The notes under the pieces: generated by a model
The model's input: the letters and a program-made list of their open reading frames with translations, nothing else
Databases searched by the model: none
What the model was told of the DNA's origin: nothing
In this document: in pieces, positions 45,181 to 54,297 of the stretch
Numbering within the stretch: position 1 is the stretch's first letter
Layout of the letters: the number at the start of each line of letters is the position of its first letter
Program-made: the position numbers and the translations under genes
DNA from: GCA-2697345 sp045565015
GTDB taxonomy: Bacteria > Pseudomonadota > Alphaproteobacteria > Rhodobacterales > Rhodobacteraceae
Reading direction: 5' to 3'
Length of the DNA: 64,000 nucleotides
Assembly: GCA_045565015.1 (NCBI GenBank)
Contig: JBJLGD010000039.1
Coordinates: 1-64,000, forward strand

Positions 45181-47112
45181 ATGTTTAAGAAGGTTTTGAT
45201 TGCGAACAGAGGTGAGATCGCTTGCAGAATAATTGAAACCTGCAAACGATTAGATATAAAAACAGTTTCTGTTTATTCTAGCGTCGATAGAAATGCTCGA
45301 CATGTTTTATTGGCAGATGAGAGTTTTCTTATCCCAGGACCTGACCCCAGCCAAAATTATCTATCAGGACCAGAGCTAATTAAAATCGGGAAGAACTCGG
45401 GGGCTGATGCAATACATCCTGGATACGGATTTTTATCAGAAAATTCTGAATTTGCAAAACTTGTAGAGGATAACGGTATGGTTTTTATCGGCCCCTCCCC
45501 GCAGGCAATTGAAATAATGGGCCAGAAAGATAAAGCAAAAGCATTAATGGAAAAAGTAGGAGTTCCTATTGTCCGAGGATATCATGAAAAAAGTCAATCA
45601 GAGTTAGATAAAAATGCACAACAGATTGGTTACCCAATTCTGATTAAGGCAATCGCTGGAGGCGGTGGCCGGGGTATGCGAATAGTCCAATCTGATGATC
45701 ATTTTGGCGATCTTTTGAACGAGGCGAAATCAGAAGCGTTGAAATCCTTTGGAAACGATAAAGTAATTATTGAGAAATATATTGAAAAATCGAGGCACAT
45801 AGAGGTTCAAATTTTCGGTGACGGTCAAAATGTGATATCCCTTTACGAACGCGATTGTAGTCTTCAACGGAGACATCAGAAAATAATTGAAGAGGCTCCT
45901 GCATTCGGCATTTCGGAACAGGAACGGGTAGCTATTTGTGAGGCGGCTATAAAAGCTGCTAAGGCAGTCGCATACAAAGGGGCGGGAACTGTTGAATTCA
46001 TAGTCGACTCATTAGATAATAAATTTTATTTTCTAGAGATGAATACAAGATTACAGGTTGAACACCCAGTTACAGAAGAGATTCTGGGCATAGATATAGT
46101 CGAGTGGCAACTAAGAGTGGCATTTGGTGAAGATTTGCCTCTCCAACAGAAAGATTTAAAGCCACGTGGTCATGCTATTGAAGCACGCATTTATGCAGAG
46201 GATATTTCTGCGGGCTTTTTGCCCTCATCTGGATTGGTTGAGAAATTAGTGTTTCCAGAAAATGTTAGAATTGATACAGGTGTTTCAGAAGGAGATCGAA
46301 TTAGTACGTATTATGATCCCATGATTGCAAAGATTACCGTTCATGCAAACAACAGAGAATTGGCTATTAATAGTCTAAAACAAGCACTGTCCAACACGCT
46401 TATTTTGGGATTAAAAAATAATTTAGAGTTTTTAGAACGTTTAATCTCTATTCCGGATTATATAAATGAAGATTTCCATACTAATACTATTGATGAAAAA
46501 ATCGTTGAATTAACCACTATTAAAAGTCCACCCACGCGTATTTTAGCATTAGCCTCGTTGAGTATTTTAGGATTTCACAATGAAGAAAGTATAAATAAAA
46601 TGACCGGTTTTTCTTTATGGAAAAACTCTTCAATGGAAGTAAAGTTCTTCAATGATGCGGAGTCATTTTCTGCGACTGTTGAGTTTTTAGGAGGATCGAG
46701 GTTCCTTATTAAATCTAATGATTATCAACATGAGGTAAACTTTTCAAAAAATGAATGGCAAATAGATAGTAATAAAATATTATTTAAATATTTTCAAAGC
46801 AACAATAATTTTTGTGTTGTTTCAGATCGCAAGTATAATTTTTATATAAAAGATACTTTAAGGCCGTCAGAGGAAGATCAAAGTACTGATGACATTATTA
46901 CTGCTCCCATGCCGGGAAAAATTTCTGTTATCCAAGTTAATGAAGGTGATGCAGTTAAGGTAGGGGATAGGCTAATCATTCTAGAGTCTATGAAGATGGA
47001 GCACGCTATATGTGCGCACACGGATGGATTAGTCAAAAATATTGTGATTTTACCGGATCAAAGAGTTGACGCTGGAGATTTGCTATTATCATTAGATCTG
47101 GAAACTAAATGA
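45181..47112 (+). CDS. liuD: 3-methylcrotonyl-CoA carboxylase alpha subunit (biotin carboxylase/carrier)
   Basis: A 643-residue subunit. The biotin-carboxylase module (residues 1 to about 445) has KVLIANRGEIACRIIETCKRL, IHPGYGFLSEN, AGGGGRGMRIV, ERDCSLQRRHQKIIEEAPA and EMNTRLQVEHPVTEE. A spacer domain follows, and the biotinyl domain ends the chain with ITAPMPGKISVI and LESMKMEHAI, where the Lys between two Met carries biotin. It acts with LiuB. The spacer between residues 470 and 560 is less conserved, as usual in this family. Confidence 0.95.
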   Translation: MFKKVLIANRGEIACRIIETCKRLDIKTVSVYSSVDRNARHVLLADESFLIPGPDPSQNYLSGPELIKIGKNSGADAIHPGYGFLSENSEFAKLVEDNGMVFIGPSPQAIEIMGQKDKAKALMEKVGVPIVRGYHEKSQSELDKNAQQIGYPILIKAIAGGGGRGMRIVQSDDHFGDLLNEAKSEALKSFGNDKVIIEKYIEKSRHIEVQIFGDGQNVISLYERDCSLQRRHQKIIEEAPAFGISEQERVAICEAAIKAAKAVAYKGAGTVEFIVDSLDNKFYFLEMNTRLQVEHPVTEEILGIDIVEWQLRVAFGEDLPLQQKDLKPRGHAIEARIYAEDISAGFLPSSGLVEKLVFPENVRIDTGVSEGDRISTYYDPMIAKITVHANNRELAINSLKQALSNTLILGLKNNLEFLERLISIPDYINEDFHTNTIDEKIVELTTIKSPPTRILALASLSILGFHNEESINKMTGFSLWKNSSMEVKFFNDAESFSATVEFLGGSRFLIKSNDYQHEVNFSKNEWQIDSNKILFKYFQSNNNFCVVSDRKYNFYIKDTLRPSEEDQSTDDIITAPMPGKISVIQVNEGDAVKVGDRLIILESMKMEHAICAHTDGLVKNIVILPDQRVDAGDLLLSLDLETK

Positions 47113-47154
47113 ATCTAGGAAAAAGAGTATGACATTTTTTAGTGTTTTTGAAAG

Positions 47155-48009
47155 ATGACAAAGTCAGTAGAGATAGTTGAAGTGGGTCCTAGAGATGGTC
47201 TACAAAATGAAGTAAAAAAAATAGATCTTCCAACAAAAGTCAAATTGATTAATCTTTTATCGACTGCAGGATTCAAAAGGATTGAGGTGGGGAGTTTTGT
47301 TAACCCTCGTTTGGTTCCTCAAATGGCGGATAGTGGTTTAGTACTTTCTAACATTAAAAGAGATCCATCTATTTCGTATGCAGTTTTAGTACCAAATAAA
47401 AGAGGTTATTTAAAAGCAAAAGAATTCTTTCCAAATGAAATAGCAGTATTTTGTAGTGCCTCTGAGGGTTTTTCAAAAGCTAATATCAATTCGAGTATAG
47501 AGGAGAGCTTAGCTCGTATTTCTGAATTTTTGGATGAAGCAAAGTCAGATGGTATGCCTGTAAGAGGTTACGTATCTTGTATTACCCATTGTCCTTTTGA
47601 CGGATTAGTCCCTCCCAGCAACGTAGCTTATGTCGTTGCTCAGCTTAAAAAGCTTGGATGCTATGAAATTTCTTTAGGTGACACGTTAGGGCGGGCTTCA
47701 TCAGATCAAGTAGATAGAATGTTCAATTCTGTACTTGATGAGGTGCATGAAACACAGTTAGCTGGCCATTTTCATAACACCAGCGGTAATGCGCTTGATA
47801 ACATAGGAGTATCAGTTGAAAGAGGGATAAGGGTTTTCGACTCGGCGGTTGGCGGTCTGGGCGGATGTCCCTTTGCGCCAGGAGCCCCCGGAAATGTAGC
47901 AACTGAAGATGTATTAGATTATGTTGAGAGTTTGGGTTTTGAAGCTAATCTTAATAAAGAAATTATAAATAAGGCAGGCAAATTAGCGAAAGAAATTAGA
48001 AATGTATGA
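47155..48009 (+). CDS. liuE: Hydroxymethylglutaryl-CoA lyase
   Basis: A 284-residue HMG-CoA lyase that splits 3-hydroxy-3-methylglutaryl-CoA into acetoacetate and acetyl-CoA, the last step of leucine breakdown. EVGPRDGLQNE binds the metal, with Asp and Arg. GHFHNTSGNALDN carries the metal His pair, and GGLGGCPFAPGAPGNVATED holds the catalytic Cys loop. Forty-two bases separate it from liuD. Its end overlaps the start of liuC by eight bases. Confidence 0.95.
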   Translation: MTKSVEIVEVGPRDGLQNEVKKIDLPTKVKLINLLSTAGFKRIEVGSFVNPRLVPQMADSGLVLSNIKRDPSISYAVLVPNKRGYLKAKEFFPNEIAVFCSASEGFSKANINSSIEESLARISEFLDEAKSDGMPVRGYVSCITHCPFDGLVPPSNVAYVVAQLKKLGCYEISLGDTLGRASSDQVDRMFNSVLDEVHETQLAGHFHNTSGNALDNIGVSVERGIRVFDSAVGGLGGCPFAPGAPGNVATEDVLDYVESLGFEANLNKEIINKAGKLAKEIRNV

Positions 48010-48769
48010 AACTCTTAACTTCAAAATAGATGAACGTGGTGTAGGCTACTTGGAATTGAATAGGCCCAATAAACATAATGCAATTTCATCTATAATGATC
48101 AATGAATTAACAATTTTATGTGATATTATTAATCGTAGTAAGGATTTAAGAGTAGTGATCTTAAGTGGTGTTGGACCATCATTTTGTGCTGGTGCTGATC
48201 TGAATTGGATGAAAGCTCAAATGGATGCTACAGCTATTCAGCGACACACTCAGGCAAGAAAATTGTCTGAAATGCTAAACAAACTCAATAAGCTTAGTAA
48301 ACCAGTAATCGGCTCGCTTCATGGGAATGTTTTTGGAGGCGGTATAGGATTGGCATGTGTGTGTGACTTAGTAATTGCTTCAAAGGGAACAGTATTTGGA
48401 TTTACTGAAACCAAGCTCGGACTAATCCCGGCTACAATTGGGCCTTTCGTTCTTCGAAAAATGACTGGTGCAAAAGCTAGAACGGTTTTTATGTCTAGCC
48501 GTATTTTTAAAGTGGATGAAGCGAAGGATCTTAATATTGTAAATTGGATAAATTCTGATGATTCGAGCGATAGTTTATTAGAACGCGAAATAAACGCATA
48601 TCTAAATTGCGCACCAGAAGCGGTAGCAGAAGCAAAAAGATTAGCGCTCGATATTGGAGGTGTTCCAAGTGATAGCGAATTGGATCAAGCAGTTTCAATG
48701 TTAGTGAAGCGTTGGGAGAGCGAGGAAGCGAAAAAGGGAATCATATCTTTTCTTAATAAAAAGATTTGA
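48002..48769 (+). CDS. liuC: Methylglutaconyl-CoA hydratase (enoyl-CoA hydratase family)
   Basis: A 255-residue crotonase-fold protein. SFCAGADLNWMKAQM is the first oxyanion-hole segment, and GNVFGGGIGLACVCDLVIAS the second. FTETKLGLIPATIGPFVLRKM contains the active-site Glu region. The sequence resembles methylglutaconyl-CoA hydratase. Its start overlaps the HMG-CoA lyase gene by eight bases, which supports the hydration of 3-methylglutaconyl-CoA between carboxylase and lyase. With this gene the set LiuA-LiuE is complete. A roughly 180-bp gap follows before nuoA. Confidence 0.92.
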   Translation: MYETLNFKIDERGVGYLELNRPNKHNAISSIMINELTILCDIINRSKDLRVVILSGVGPSFCAGADLNWMKAQMDATAIQRHTQARKLSEMLNKLNKLSKPVIGSLHGNVFGGGIGLACVCDLVIASKGTVFGFTETKLGLIPATIGPFVLRKMTGAKARTVFMSSRIFKVDEAKDLNIVNWINSDDSSDSLLEREINAYLNCAPEAVAEAKRLALDIGGVPSDSELDQAVSMLVKRWESEEAKKGIISFLNKKI

Positions 48770-48871
48770 GCTCATTAGTATTTATCTCAAAATTTTTTTG
48801 AAACCCCTGATAAAAGTATCATTAAGTCTGATTTTTTAAAAAAAATGGGCTTATCCTGATTACCGATGTTG

Positions 48872-48908
48872 ACGACTGAGAGGGGTAGTCGTAAACAGCC
48901 TTTGGCTG
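48872..48908 (+). promoter_or_regulatory. Two stem-loops in the nuoA leader
   Basis: In the 184-bp gap before nuoA, ACGACT (48872-48877) pairs with AGTCGT (48887-48892) around a nine-base loop. Three bases later CAGCC (48896-48900) pairs with GGCTG (48904-48908) around TTT. They lie about 45 bases before the GTG start, whose ribosome site GGGAGG is at 48942-48947. They could end transcription of the upstream leucine cluster or act as an RNA leader for nuo. No T-tract follows, so a terminator is doubtful. Confidence 0.4.
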
Positions 48909-48953
48909 CAGGGATTATTAAGCTTAATTAGTACCAATTTAGGGAGGATAGCT

Positions 48954-49319
48954 GTGGACGAACTTTTGCGGAACTACTTACCTATTATGGTTTTGTTAGG
49001 CATGGCAGTTGGTCTTGGTCTATTGTTGATCTTGGCGGCATTCGTGTTAGCTGTAAGAAGACCTGATACAGAGAAAGTTTCAGCTTATGAGTGTGGTTTT
49101 GCGGCTTTTGATGATGCTCGAATGAAATTTGATGTTAGATTCTATTTAGTATCAATTCTCTTTATAATATTTGATTTAGAAATAGCATTTTTATTTCCAT
49201 GGGCTGTGGCATTTAAGGACGTTGGACTTTTAGGTTTTTGGTCTATGATAATCTTCTTATTAGTTCTTACTGTTGGGTTTGCGTATGAATGGAAGAAAGG
49301 TGCCCTAGAATGGCAGTAA
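48954..49319 (+). CDS. nuoA: NADH-quinone oxidoreductase subunit A
   Basis: A 121-residue membrane subunit of complex I with three helices. Conserved parts are KVSAYECGFAAFDDARMKFDVRFYLVSILFIIFDLEIAFLFPWA-like, including the EC...F and acidic D-E pair next to quinone. The start is GTG at 48954 with a strong GGGAGG ribosome site seven bases away. Its stop overlaps the nuoB start by ten bases. First gene of the operon A-B-C-D-E-F-G-H-I-J-K-L-M-N. Confidence 0.96.
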   Translation: MDELLRNYLPIMVLLGMAVGLGLLLILAAFVLAVRRPDTEKVSAYECGFAAFDDARMKFDVRFYLVSILFIIFDLEIAFLFPWAVAFKDVGLLGFWSMIIFLLVLTVGFAYEWKKGALEWQ

Positions 49320-49843
49320 ATATAGAAGCGAATATAGCAAATGTTGATAAAGATGTTGCCGCTAGAGAGTTTAATCATGAATTACAGGATAAGGGATTTA
49401 TTCTAACCTCTACTGAGAGTGTAATAAACTGGGCGCGAACTGGCTCTCTCCATTGGATGACTTTCGGTTTAGCTTGTTGTGCGGTTGAGATGATGCACAC
49501 ATCAATGCCGCGCTATGATTTGGAAAGATTTGGAACTGCGCCAAGAGCGAGCCCTCGTCAATCCGATTTGATGATAGTGGCTGGGACTTTGACAAATAAG
49601 ATGGCTCCTGCCTTAAGAAAAGTATACGATCAAATGCCTGAACCTAGATACGTTATTTCAATGGGCTCTTGTGCAAATGGTGGGGGATATTATCACTACA
49701 GTTATTCAGTGGTTAGAGGCTGTGACCGCATTGTACCGGTAGACTTGTATGTTCCAGGTTGTCCACCGACAGCGGAGGCGCTACTTTACGGGATCCTTCA
49801 ACTTCAACGTAAAATAAGACGTACAGGAACAATTGTAAGGTAG
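49310..49843 (+). CDS. nuoB: NADH-quinone oxidoreductase subunit B
   Basis: A 177-residue subunit that holds iron-sulfur cluster N2, the last centre before quinone. Cluster cysteines are visible in FGLACCAVEMMH (adjacent pair), SMGSCANGGGYY and VPGCPPTAEALL. RFGTAPRASPRQSDLMIVAGTL is conserved. ATG at 49310 is chosen, inside the end of nuoA; the open frame continues upstream but the added residues are unlike the family. nuoC follows after ten bases. Confidence 0.97.
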   Translation: MAVNIEANIANVDKDVAAREFNHELQDKGFILTSTESVINWARTGSLHWMTFGLACCAVEMMHTSMPRYDLERFGTAPRASPRQSDLMIVAGTLTNKMAPALRKVYDQMPEPRYVISMGSCANGGGYYHYSYSVVRGCDRIVPVDLYVPGCPPTAEALLYGILQLQRKIRRTGTIVR

Positions 49844-49853
49844 ATATAGGATT

Positions 49854-50468
49854 ATGAGTTCTGAAGGTTTAGTTAAATTAAAATCTTATATTGAAACCAA
49901 GCTCCCAGAGAGTGTTGTTTCCTCAAAACTGGTCAACGGCGAGCTAACAGTTTCGATAGTATTATCGTCATTAGTCACTTTTATGGAGTTTTTAAAAACT
50001 GATCAGCATTGTAATTTTTCAACTCTAGTTGACATTACTGTAGTGGATTATCCAAACAGAGAAAATAGATTCGAACTAGTCTACCACTATTTATCAATGT
50101 ATCAGAACCAAAGAATTAGGGTAAAAATGGAAGTCAATGAAGATCATATTGTTCCTTCTGTTGTAGATATTTTCCCCGCCTCTAATTGGTTCGAAAGAGA
50201 GATATTTGATATGTTCGGTATACTTTTTTCTGGACATCCAGATCTTAGAAGAATTTTGACCGACTATGGCTTTAAAGGACACCCACTTAGAAAGGACTTT
50301 CCTACAACAGGCTATGTGGAATTGAGATATGATGAAGAGAAGAAACGGGTAGTTTATGAGCCAGTCGAATTAGTACAAGAATATAGACAGTTTGATTTCA
50401 TGTCACCTTGGGAAGGAGCAGAATATATTTTGCCTGAAAACCAAGTTAATAAAGATTCTGAAGGATAA
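49854..50468 (+). CDS. nuoC: NADH-quinone oxidoreductase subunit C
   Basis: A 204-residue peripheral-arm subunit, separate rather than fused to NuoD. Recognised by LVDITVVDYPNRENRFELVYH, SVVDIFPASNWFEREIFDMFGILFSGHPDLRRILTDYGF-type core (the hallmark of the 30-kDa subunit) and the C-terminal HPLRKDFPTTGYVELRYD. It has no cofactor of its own and supports the N2 region with NuoB and NuoD. The nuoD start lies three bases after its stop. Confidence 0.96.
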   Translation: MSSEGLVKLKSYIETKLPESVVSSKLVNGELTVSIVLSSLVTFMEFLKTDQHCNFSTLVDITVVDYPNRENRFELVYHYLSMYQNQRIRVKMEVNEDHIVPSVVDIFPASNWFEREIFDMFGILFSGHPDLRRILTDYGFKGHPLRKDFPTTGYVELRYDEEKKRVVYEPVELVQEYRQFDFMSPWEGAEYILPENQVNKDSEG

Positions 50469-50471
50469 TCC

Positions 50472-51671
50472 ATGAACGATTTGCAGACTGATAATAGTCT
50501 ACTCAATGAACATAAAATTCGAAATTTTAATATAAATTTTGGACCACAGCACCCTGCGGCACATGGAGTTTTACGTCTAGTTTTAGAACTGGATGGGGAG
50601 ATTGTTGAGCGCTGTGACCCGCATATAGGATTACTTCACCGGGGAACTGAAAAATTAATGGAAAGCCGGACGTATCTTCAAAATTTACCATATTTTGATC
50701 GTCTAGACTATGTTTCTCCAATGAATCAAGAGCATGCTTGGTGTCTTGCGATCGAAAAGCTAACTAAAACAGAAGTTCCTTATAAAGCATCCTTAATTAG
50801 AGTACTTTACAGTGAAATCGGTAGAATCCTAAATCATTTATTAAATATAACTACTCAAGCAATGGATGTGGGTGCTCTGACTCCACCCTTATGGGGTTTT
50901 GAGGAGCGTGAGAAGTTAATGGTTTTTTATGAAAGAGCTTGTGGAGCAAGGTTACATGCAGCCTATTTTCGACCAGGAGGCGTACATAGAGATCTTCCGG
51001 TTCAATTACTAGATGATATAGCAAGCTGGTGTAAAACTTTTCCCAAAGTGCTTAATGATATTGACCAATTACTCACAGATAACAGAATCTTTAAACAAAG
51101 AAACGTTGATATTGGGATCATTTCAGAGAAAGATATCTTAGATTTCGGTTTTTCGGGTGTAATGGTTCGAGGATCGGGCCTTTCATGGGACTTAAGAAAG
51201 TCACAACCCTATGAATGCTATAATGATTTTGAGTTCAAAATCCCTGTTGGCAAAAGTGGTGATTGCTATGACAGATATCTAGTTCGAATGGAGGAAATGA
51301 GACAATCGTTGTCTATTATTGAGCAGGCGATAGATAAAATTAAGTTAGAAACTGGAGAAATAATGTCAAGAGGGAAAATAGCGCCTCCTGATCGAGCAGA
51401 AATGAAGACGTCCATGGAAGCTCTAATCCATCATTTCAAACTTTACACTGAGGGGTTTCATGTTCCAGACGGCGAAGTTTATGCCTCGGTTGAGGCTCCT
51501 AAGGGAGAGTTTGGTGTTTACTTAGTCGCAGATGGAACAAATAGGCCTTACAGGGCTAAATTGAGAGCACCAGGATTTTTACATTTGCAAGCGATTGATC
51601 ATATGTGTAAGGGACATCAACTAGCGGATGTTTCAGCTATAATTGGTACGATGGGACGTAGTTTTTGGTGA
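50472..51671 (+). CDS. nuoD: NADH-quinone oxidoreductase subunit D
   Basis: A 399-residue (49-kDa type) subunit lining the quinone pocket. It contains NINFGPQHPAAHGVLRLVLELDGE near the N-terminus, the 49-kDa signature with the quinone His, and LLHRGTEKLMES. DRLDYVSPMNQEHAW places the quinone Tyr/Met region, and the C-terminus is SAIIGTMGRSFW. Length and motifs are standard. nuoE starts 12 bases after its stop. Confidence 0.97.
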   Translation: MNDLQTDNSLLNEHKIRNFNINFGPQHPAAHGVLRLVLELDGEIVERCDPHIGLLHRGTEKLMESRTYLQNLPYFDRLDYVSPMNQEHAWCLAIEKLTKTEVPYKASLIRVLYSEIGRILNHLLNITTQAMDVGALTPPLWGFEEREKLMVFYERACGARLHAAYFRPGGVHRDLPVQLLDDIASWCKTFPKVLNDIDQLLTDNRIFKQRNVDIGIISEKDILDFGFSGVMVRGSGLSWDLRKSQPYECYNDFEFKIPVGKSGDCYDRYLVRMEEMRQSLSIIEQAIDKIKLETGEIMSRGKIAPPDRAEMKTSMEALIHHFKLYTEGFHVPDGEVYASVEAPKGEFGVYLVADGTNRPYRAKLRAPGFLHLQAIDHMCKGHQLADVSAIIGTMGRSFW

Positions 51672-51683
51672 GATAGATAGATA

Positions 51684-52388
51684 ATGCTTAGACGTCTTAA
51701 TGCAGTTCAACCCGAAGCTTTTGTTTTTTCAAAGAAAAATGAGGCTTGGGCAAAGGAACAGCTAAAAAAGTTCCCTGAGGGTAGGGCAGCGTCTGCCGTA
51801 ATTCCTCTCTTATGGCGAGCACAAGAACAAGAAGGATGGCTGTCGCGTCCAGCTATAGAGTATGTGGCAGATTTTCTGGAAATGGATTATATTCGAGTAC
51901 TTGAGGTAGCAACGTTTTATTTTATGTTTCATTTGGAACCTGTTGGCTCTGTTGCACATATACAGGTTTGTGGAACTACATCCTGTATGATTTGTGGTTC
52001 TGAAGATCTAACTAAAATTTGTCAAAAGATGATATCACCAGATCAGAACACTCTAAGTAAGGATGGAAAGTTTAGTTGGGAAGAAGTTGAGTGTCTTGGT
52101 TCTTGCTCAAATGCGCCAATGGTACAGATTGGTAAAGATTATTACGAAGATCTTAATCCAAAGAATTTTAAAAATATATTGGAGTTACTGGCAGTAGGAA
52201 AAGTTCCTAATCCAGGTTCTCAGATAGGTCGCTACTCTTCTGAACCCTTGAAAGGGTTAACCAGTTTGACTGGATATGAAAGTGGAAAGAATCAGTTCAA
52301 TGCTTCTGTTCAATTGGCGAAAAACTTAGGAGATACGATAAAGAGAATTAATCCAAATAAAGTTAGCAAAAAGGTATCAAAAAAATAA
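51684..52388 (+). CDS. nuoE: NADH-quinone oxidoreductase subunit E
   Basis: A 234-residue subunit that holds the [2Fe-2S] cluster N1a. The thioredoxin-like fold has VCGTTSCMICGSEDL and CLGSCSNAPMVQIG, giving four cluster cysteines (C-x4-C and C-x3-C). LLWRAQEQEGWLSRPAIEYVAD is the conserved start. A non-conserved tail of about 50 residues, ending in basic PNKVSKKVSKK, follows the fold, as in other alphaproteobacteria. A small membrane-protein gene starts two bases later. Confidence 0.95.
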   Translation: MLRRLNAVQPEAFVFSKKNEAWAKEQLKKFPEGRAASAVIPLLWRAQEQEGWLSRPAIEYVADFLEMDYIRVLEVATFYFMFHLEPVGSVAHIQVCGTTSCMICGSEDLTKICQKMISPDQNTLSKDGKFSWEEVECLGSCSNAPMVQIGKDYYEDLNPKNFKNILELLAVGKVPNPGSQIGRYSSEPLKGLTSLTGYESGKNQFNASVQLAKNLGDTIKRINPNKVSKKVSKK

Positions 52389-52390
52389 GA

Positions 52391-52630
52391 ATGACTGATA
52401 AATTTAAAAACTTAATTTATGGGAATATTGATAACCCATCGAAAATTGCATCCTTAGTACTTTTTTTGGTTGCGGTTGTTTGGTTAATCGCTCAATGGCT
52501 TGGTCATTATTTTAGCTGGGACTTCAGACTAGCTTTTGTTTTTGATAGCTTTGCTTTCTTAGGTTTTTTATGGGTCATGCTGGTTGTTTTTCGTGTTTGG
52601 AGAGTCAGTAAGAAAGATAGGAAAAATTAA
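52391..52630 (+). CDS. Small membrane protein inside the nuo operon (between nuoE and nuoF)
   Basis: A 79-residue protein with two predicted helices, at about residues 20-40 and 46-67. It has a polar N-terminus (TDKFKNLIYGNIDNPSK) and a basic tail (RVWRVSKKDRKN). It sits two bases after nuoE and three before nuoF, so it must be co-translated with complex I genes. Alphaproteobacteria often have an extra reading frame at this site. I do not recognise its family, and no function is proven; an assembly or stability role is possible. Confidence 0.8.
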   Translation: MTDKFKNLIYGNIDNPSKIASLVLFLVAVVWLIAQWLGHYFSWDFRLAFVFDSFAFLGFLWVMLVVFRVWRVSKKDRKN

Positions 52631-52633
52631 TTA

Positions 52634-53932
52634 ATGCTTTTAGATCAAGATAGAATTTTTACTAATATTTATGGGATGCACGACCGTTCATTGAAGGGTG
52701 CAATTCTTCGTGGGCACTGGGATGATACAAAAAACCTAATTAAGCAAGGCAGAGAGAATATTATAAGTACTATGAAGGAATCTGGTTTAAGGGGCCGCGG
52801 TGGCGCAGGTTTTCCGACAGGTCTAAAATGGTCTTTTATGCCAAAAGAAAGTGACGGTAGGCCTTCTTACTTGGTTGTAAACGCAGATGAATCAGAGCCT
52901 GGAACTTGTAAGGACAGAGAGATACTCCGTCATGATCCTCACACTTTAATTGAAGGATGTTTGATAGCCTCTTTTGCGATGAATGCTAACACCTGTTACA
53001 TTTATATTAGAGGTGAATATGTCAGGGAGAGGGAGATATTACAGGCTGCGATAGATGAGTGTTATGAAGAAAAACTATTAGGTAGGAATGCAGCAAAATC
53101 TGGTTTTGATTTTGATTTATTTTTGCATCATGGAGCGGGCGCATATATTTGCGGCGAAGAAACGGCTCTTTTGGAGAGTTTAGAGGGTCGGAAGGGGATG
53201 CCTAGGATGAAACCACCATTTCCCGCTGGCGCAGGTTTGTATGGTTGCCCCACTACGGTTAATAATGTCGAGTCAATTGCTGTGGTGCCAACCATACTTC
53301 GTAGGGGAGCTGGATGGTTCAAAAGTTTTGGAAGAGAAAATAACTACGGTACAAAGCTTTTTGCTATTTCTGGCCATGTGAATTCCCCCTGTGTCGTGGA
53401 AGAGGAAATGTCGATAACTTTTGAAGAGTTAATCGATAAACATTGTGGTGGAATTAGAGGAGGGTGGAAAAACCTAAAAGCGGTGATACCTGGAGGCTCA
53501 TCTGTTCCATGTTTACCAGGAGAACTCATGCATAAAGAAGCAATTATGGACTTTGATTGGTTAAGAGATCATAAATCCGGTCTCGGAACAGCTGCCGTAA
53601 TTGTAATGGATAATAGTACAGATATAATCAAGGCAATATGGCGATTATCTAAGTTTTACAAACACGAATCTTGCGGGCAGTGCACGCCTTGTAGGGAAGG
53701 GACTGGTTGGATGATGCGTGTCATGGAGCGGCTGGTTACCGGTGACGCAAACCCTGAGGAAGTTGATATGTTACTTGACGTAACCAAACAAGTAGAGGGT
53801 CATACGATTTGTGCATTGGGAGATGCAGCTGCCTGGCCGATACAGGGATTAATCAGACATTTTAGAGGAGAAATAGAAGAACGAATAAAGTCAAAAAGAA
53901 TGAGATCAGTATCTAACTTAGCAGCAGAATGA
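52634..53932 (+). CDS. nuoF: NADH-quinone oxidoreductase subunit F
   Basis: A 432-residue subunit with the NADH/FMN site and cluster N3. GLRGRGGAGFPTGLKWSFMP is the NADH/FMN glycine-rich loop, VVNADESEPGTCKDREI the FMN contact and GAYICGEETALLESLEG the next. Cluster N3 cysteines are in ESCGQCTPCREGTGW and HTICALGDAAAW. It catalyses electron entry from NADH. It is flanked by two unexplained small genes. Standard length. Confidence 0.97.
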   Translation: MLLDQDRIFTNIYGMHDRSLKGAILRGHWDDTKNLIKQGRENIISTMKESGLRGRGGAGFPTGLKWSFMPKESDGRPSYLVVNADESEPGTCKDREILRHDPHTLIEGCLIASFAMNANTCYIYIRGEYVREREILQAAIDECYEEKLLGRNAAKSGFDFDLFLHHGAGAYICGEETALLESLEGRKGMPRMKPPFPAGAGLYGCPTTVNNVESIAVVPTILRRGAGWFKSFGRENNYGTKLFAISGHVNSPCVVEEEMSITFEELIDKHCGGIRGGWKNLKAVIPGGSSVPCLPGELMHKEAIMDFDWLRDHKSGLGTAAVIVMDNSTDIIKAIWRLSKFYKHESCGQCTPCREGTGWMMRVMERLVTGDANPEEVDMLLDVTKQVEGHTICALGDAAAWPIQGLIRHFRGEIEERIKSKRMRSVSNLAAE

Positions 53933-53933
53933 A

Positions 53934-54290
53934 ATGTTATTTATGAGTAAAAAAATATTATGTTATGTTTTAGTTTTTGCTTTTATATCTTGTTGTGGAT
54001 CAATAGATACTTATCAAAAAATGTTCAAGACGCGACCAGTGGAAAAATTACCATATAAGGCTACTCTAAAAGTTAATAAAAACTCGGATAGTTTTATTGT
54101 TAAGGTAAAAAATGAACAACAAAAATTGAATGACGTTAGAGAGTCTGTGAGATTTGAAGCGACGAAATATTGTCTTATTAAATACGGAAATTCAAATGTA
54201 GATTGGTCGATTGATGAAAATACCGGAGACTGGAGAATGGAACGGACCCTAAAAGATTTAAGTTTTTTTGGAAAATGTGAAGTGAGATAA
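53934..54290 (+). CDS. Small putative lipoprotein inside the nuo operon (between nuoF and nuoG)
   Basis: A 118-residue protein. A short basic N-terminus and hydrophobic segment run into VFAFISCCGSIDTY, which fits a lipoprotein signal with a modified Cys at about residue 20. The mature part is polar and rich in Lys/Asp, ending LSFFGKCEVR. It begins one base after the nuoF stop and ends seven bases before nuoG, so it is tied to complex I synthesis. ATG at 53943 is an alternative start. I recognise no domain; function unknown. Confidence 0.72.
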   Translation: MLFMSKKILCYVLVFAFISCCGSIDTYQKMFKTRPVEKLPYKATLKVNKNSDSFIVKVKNEQQKLNDVRESVRFEATKYCLIKYGNSNVDWSIDENTGDWRMERTLKDLSFFGKCEVR

Positions 54291-54297
54291 TTCATAC

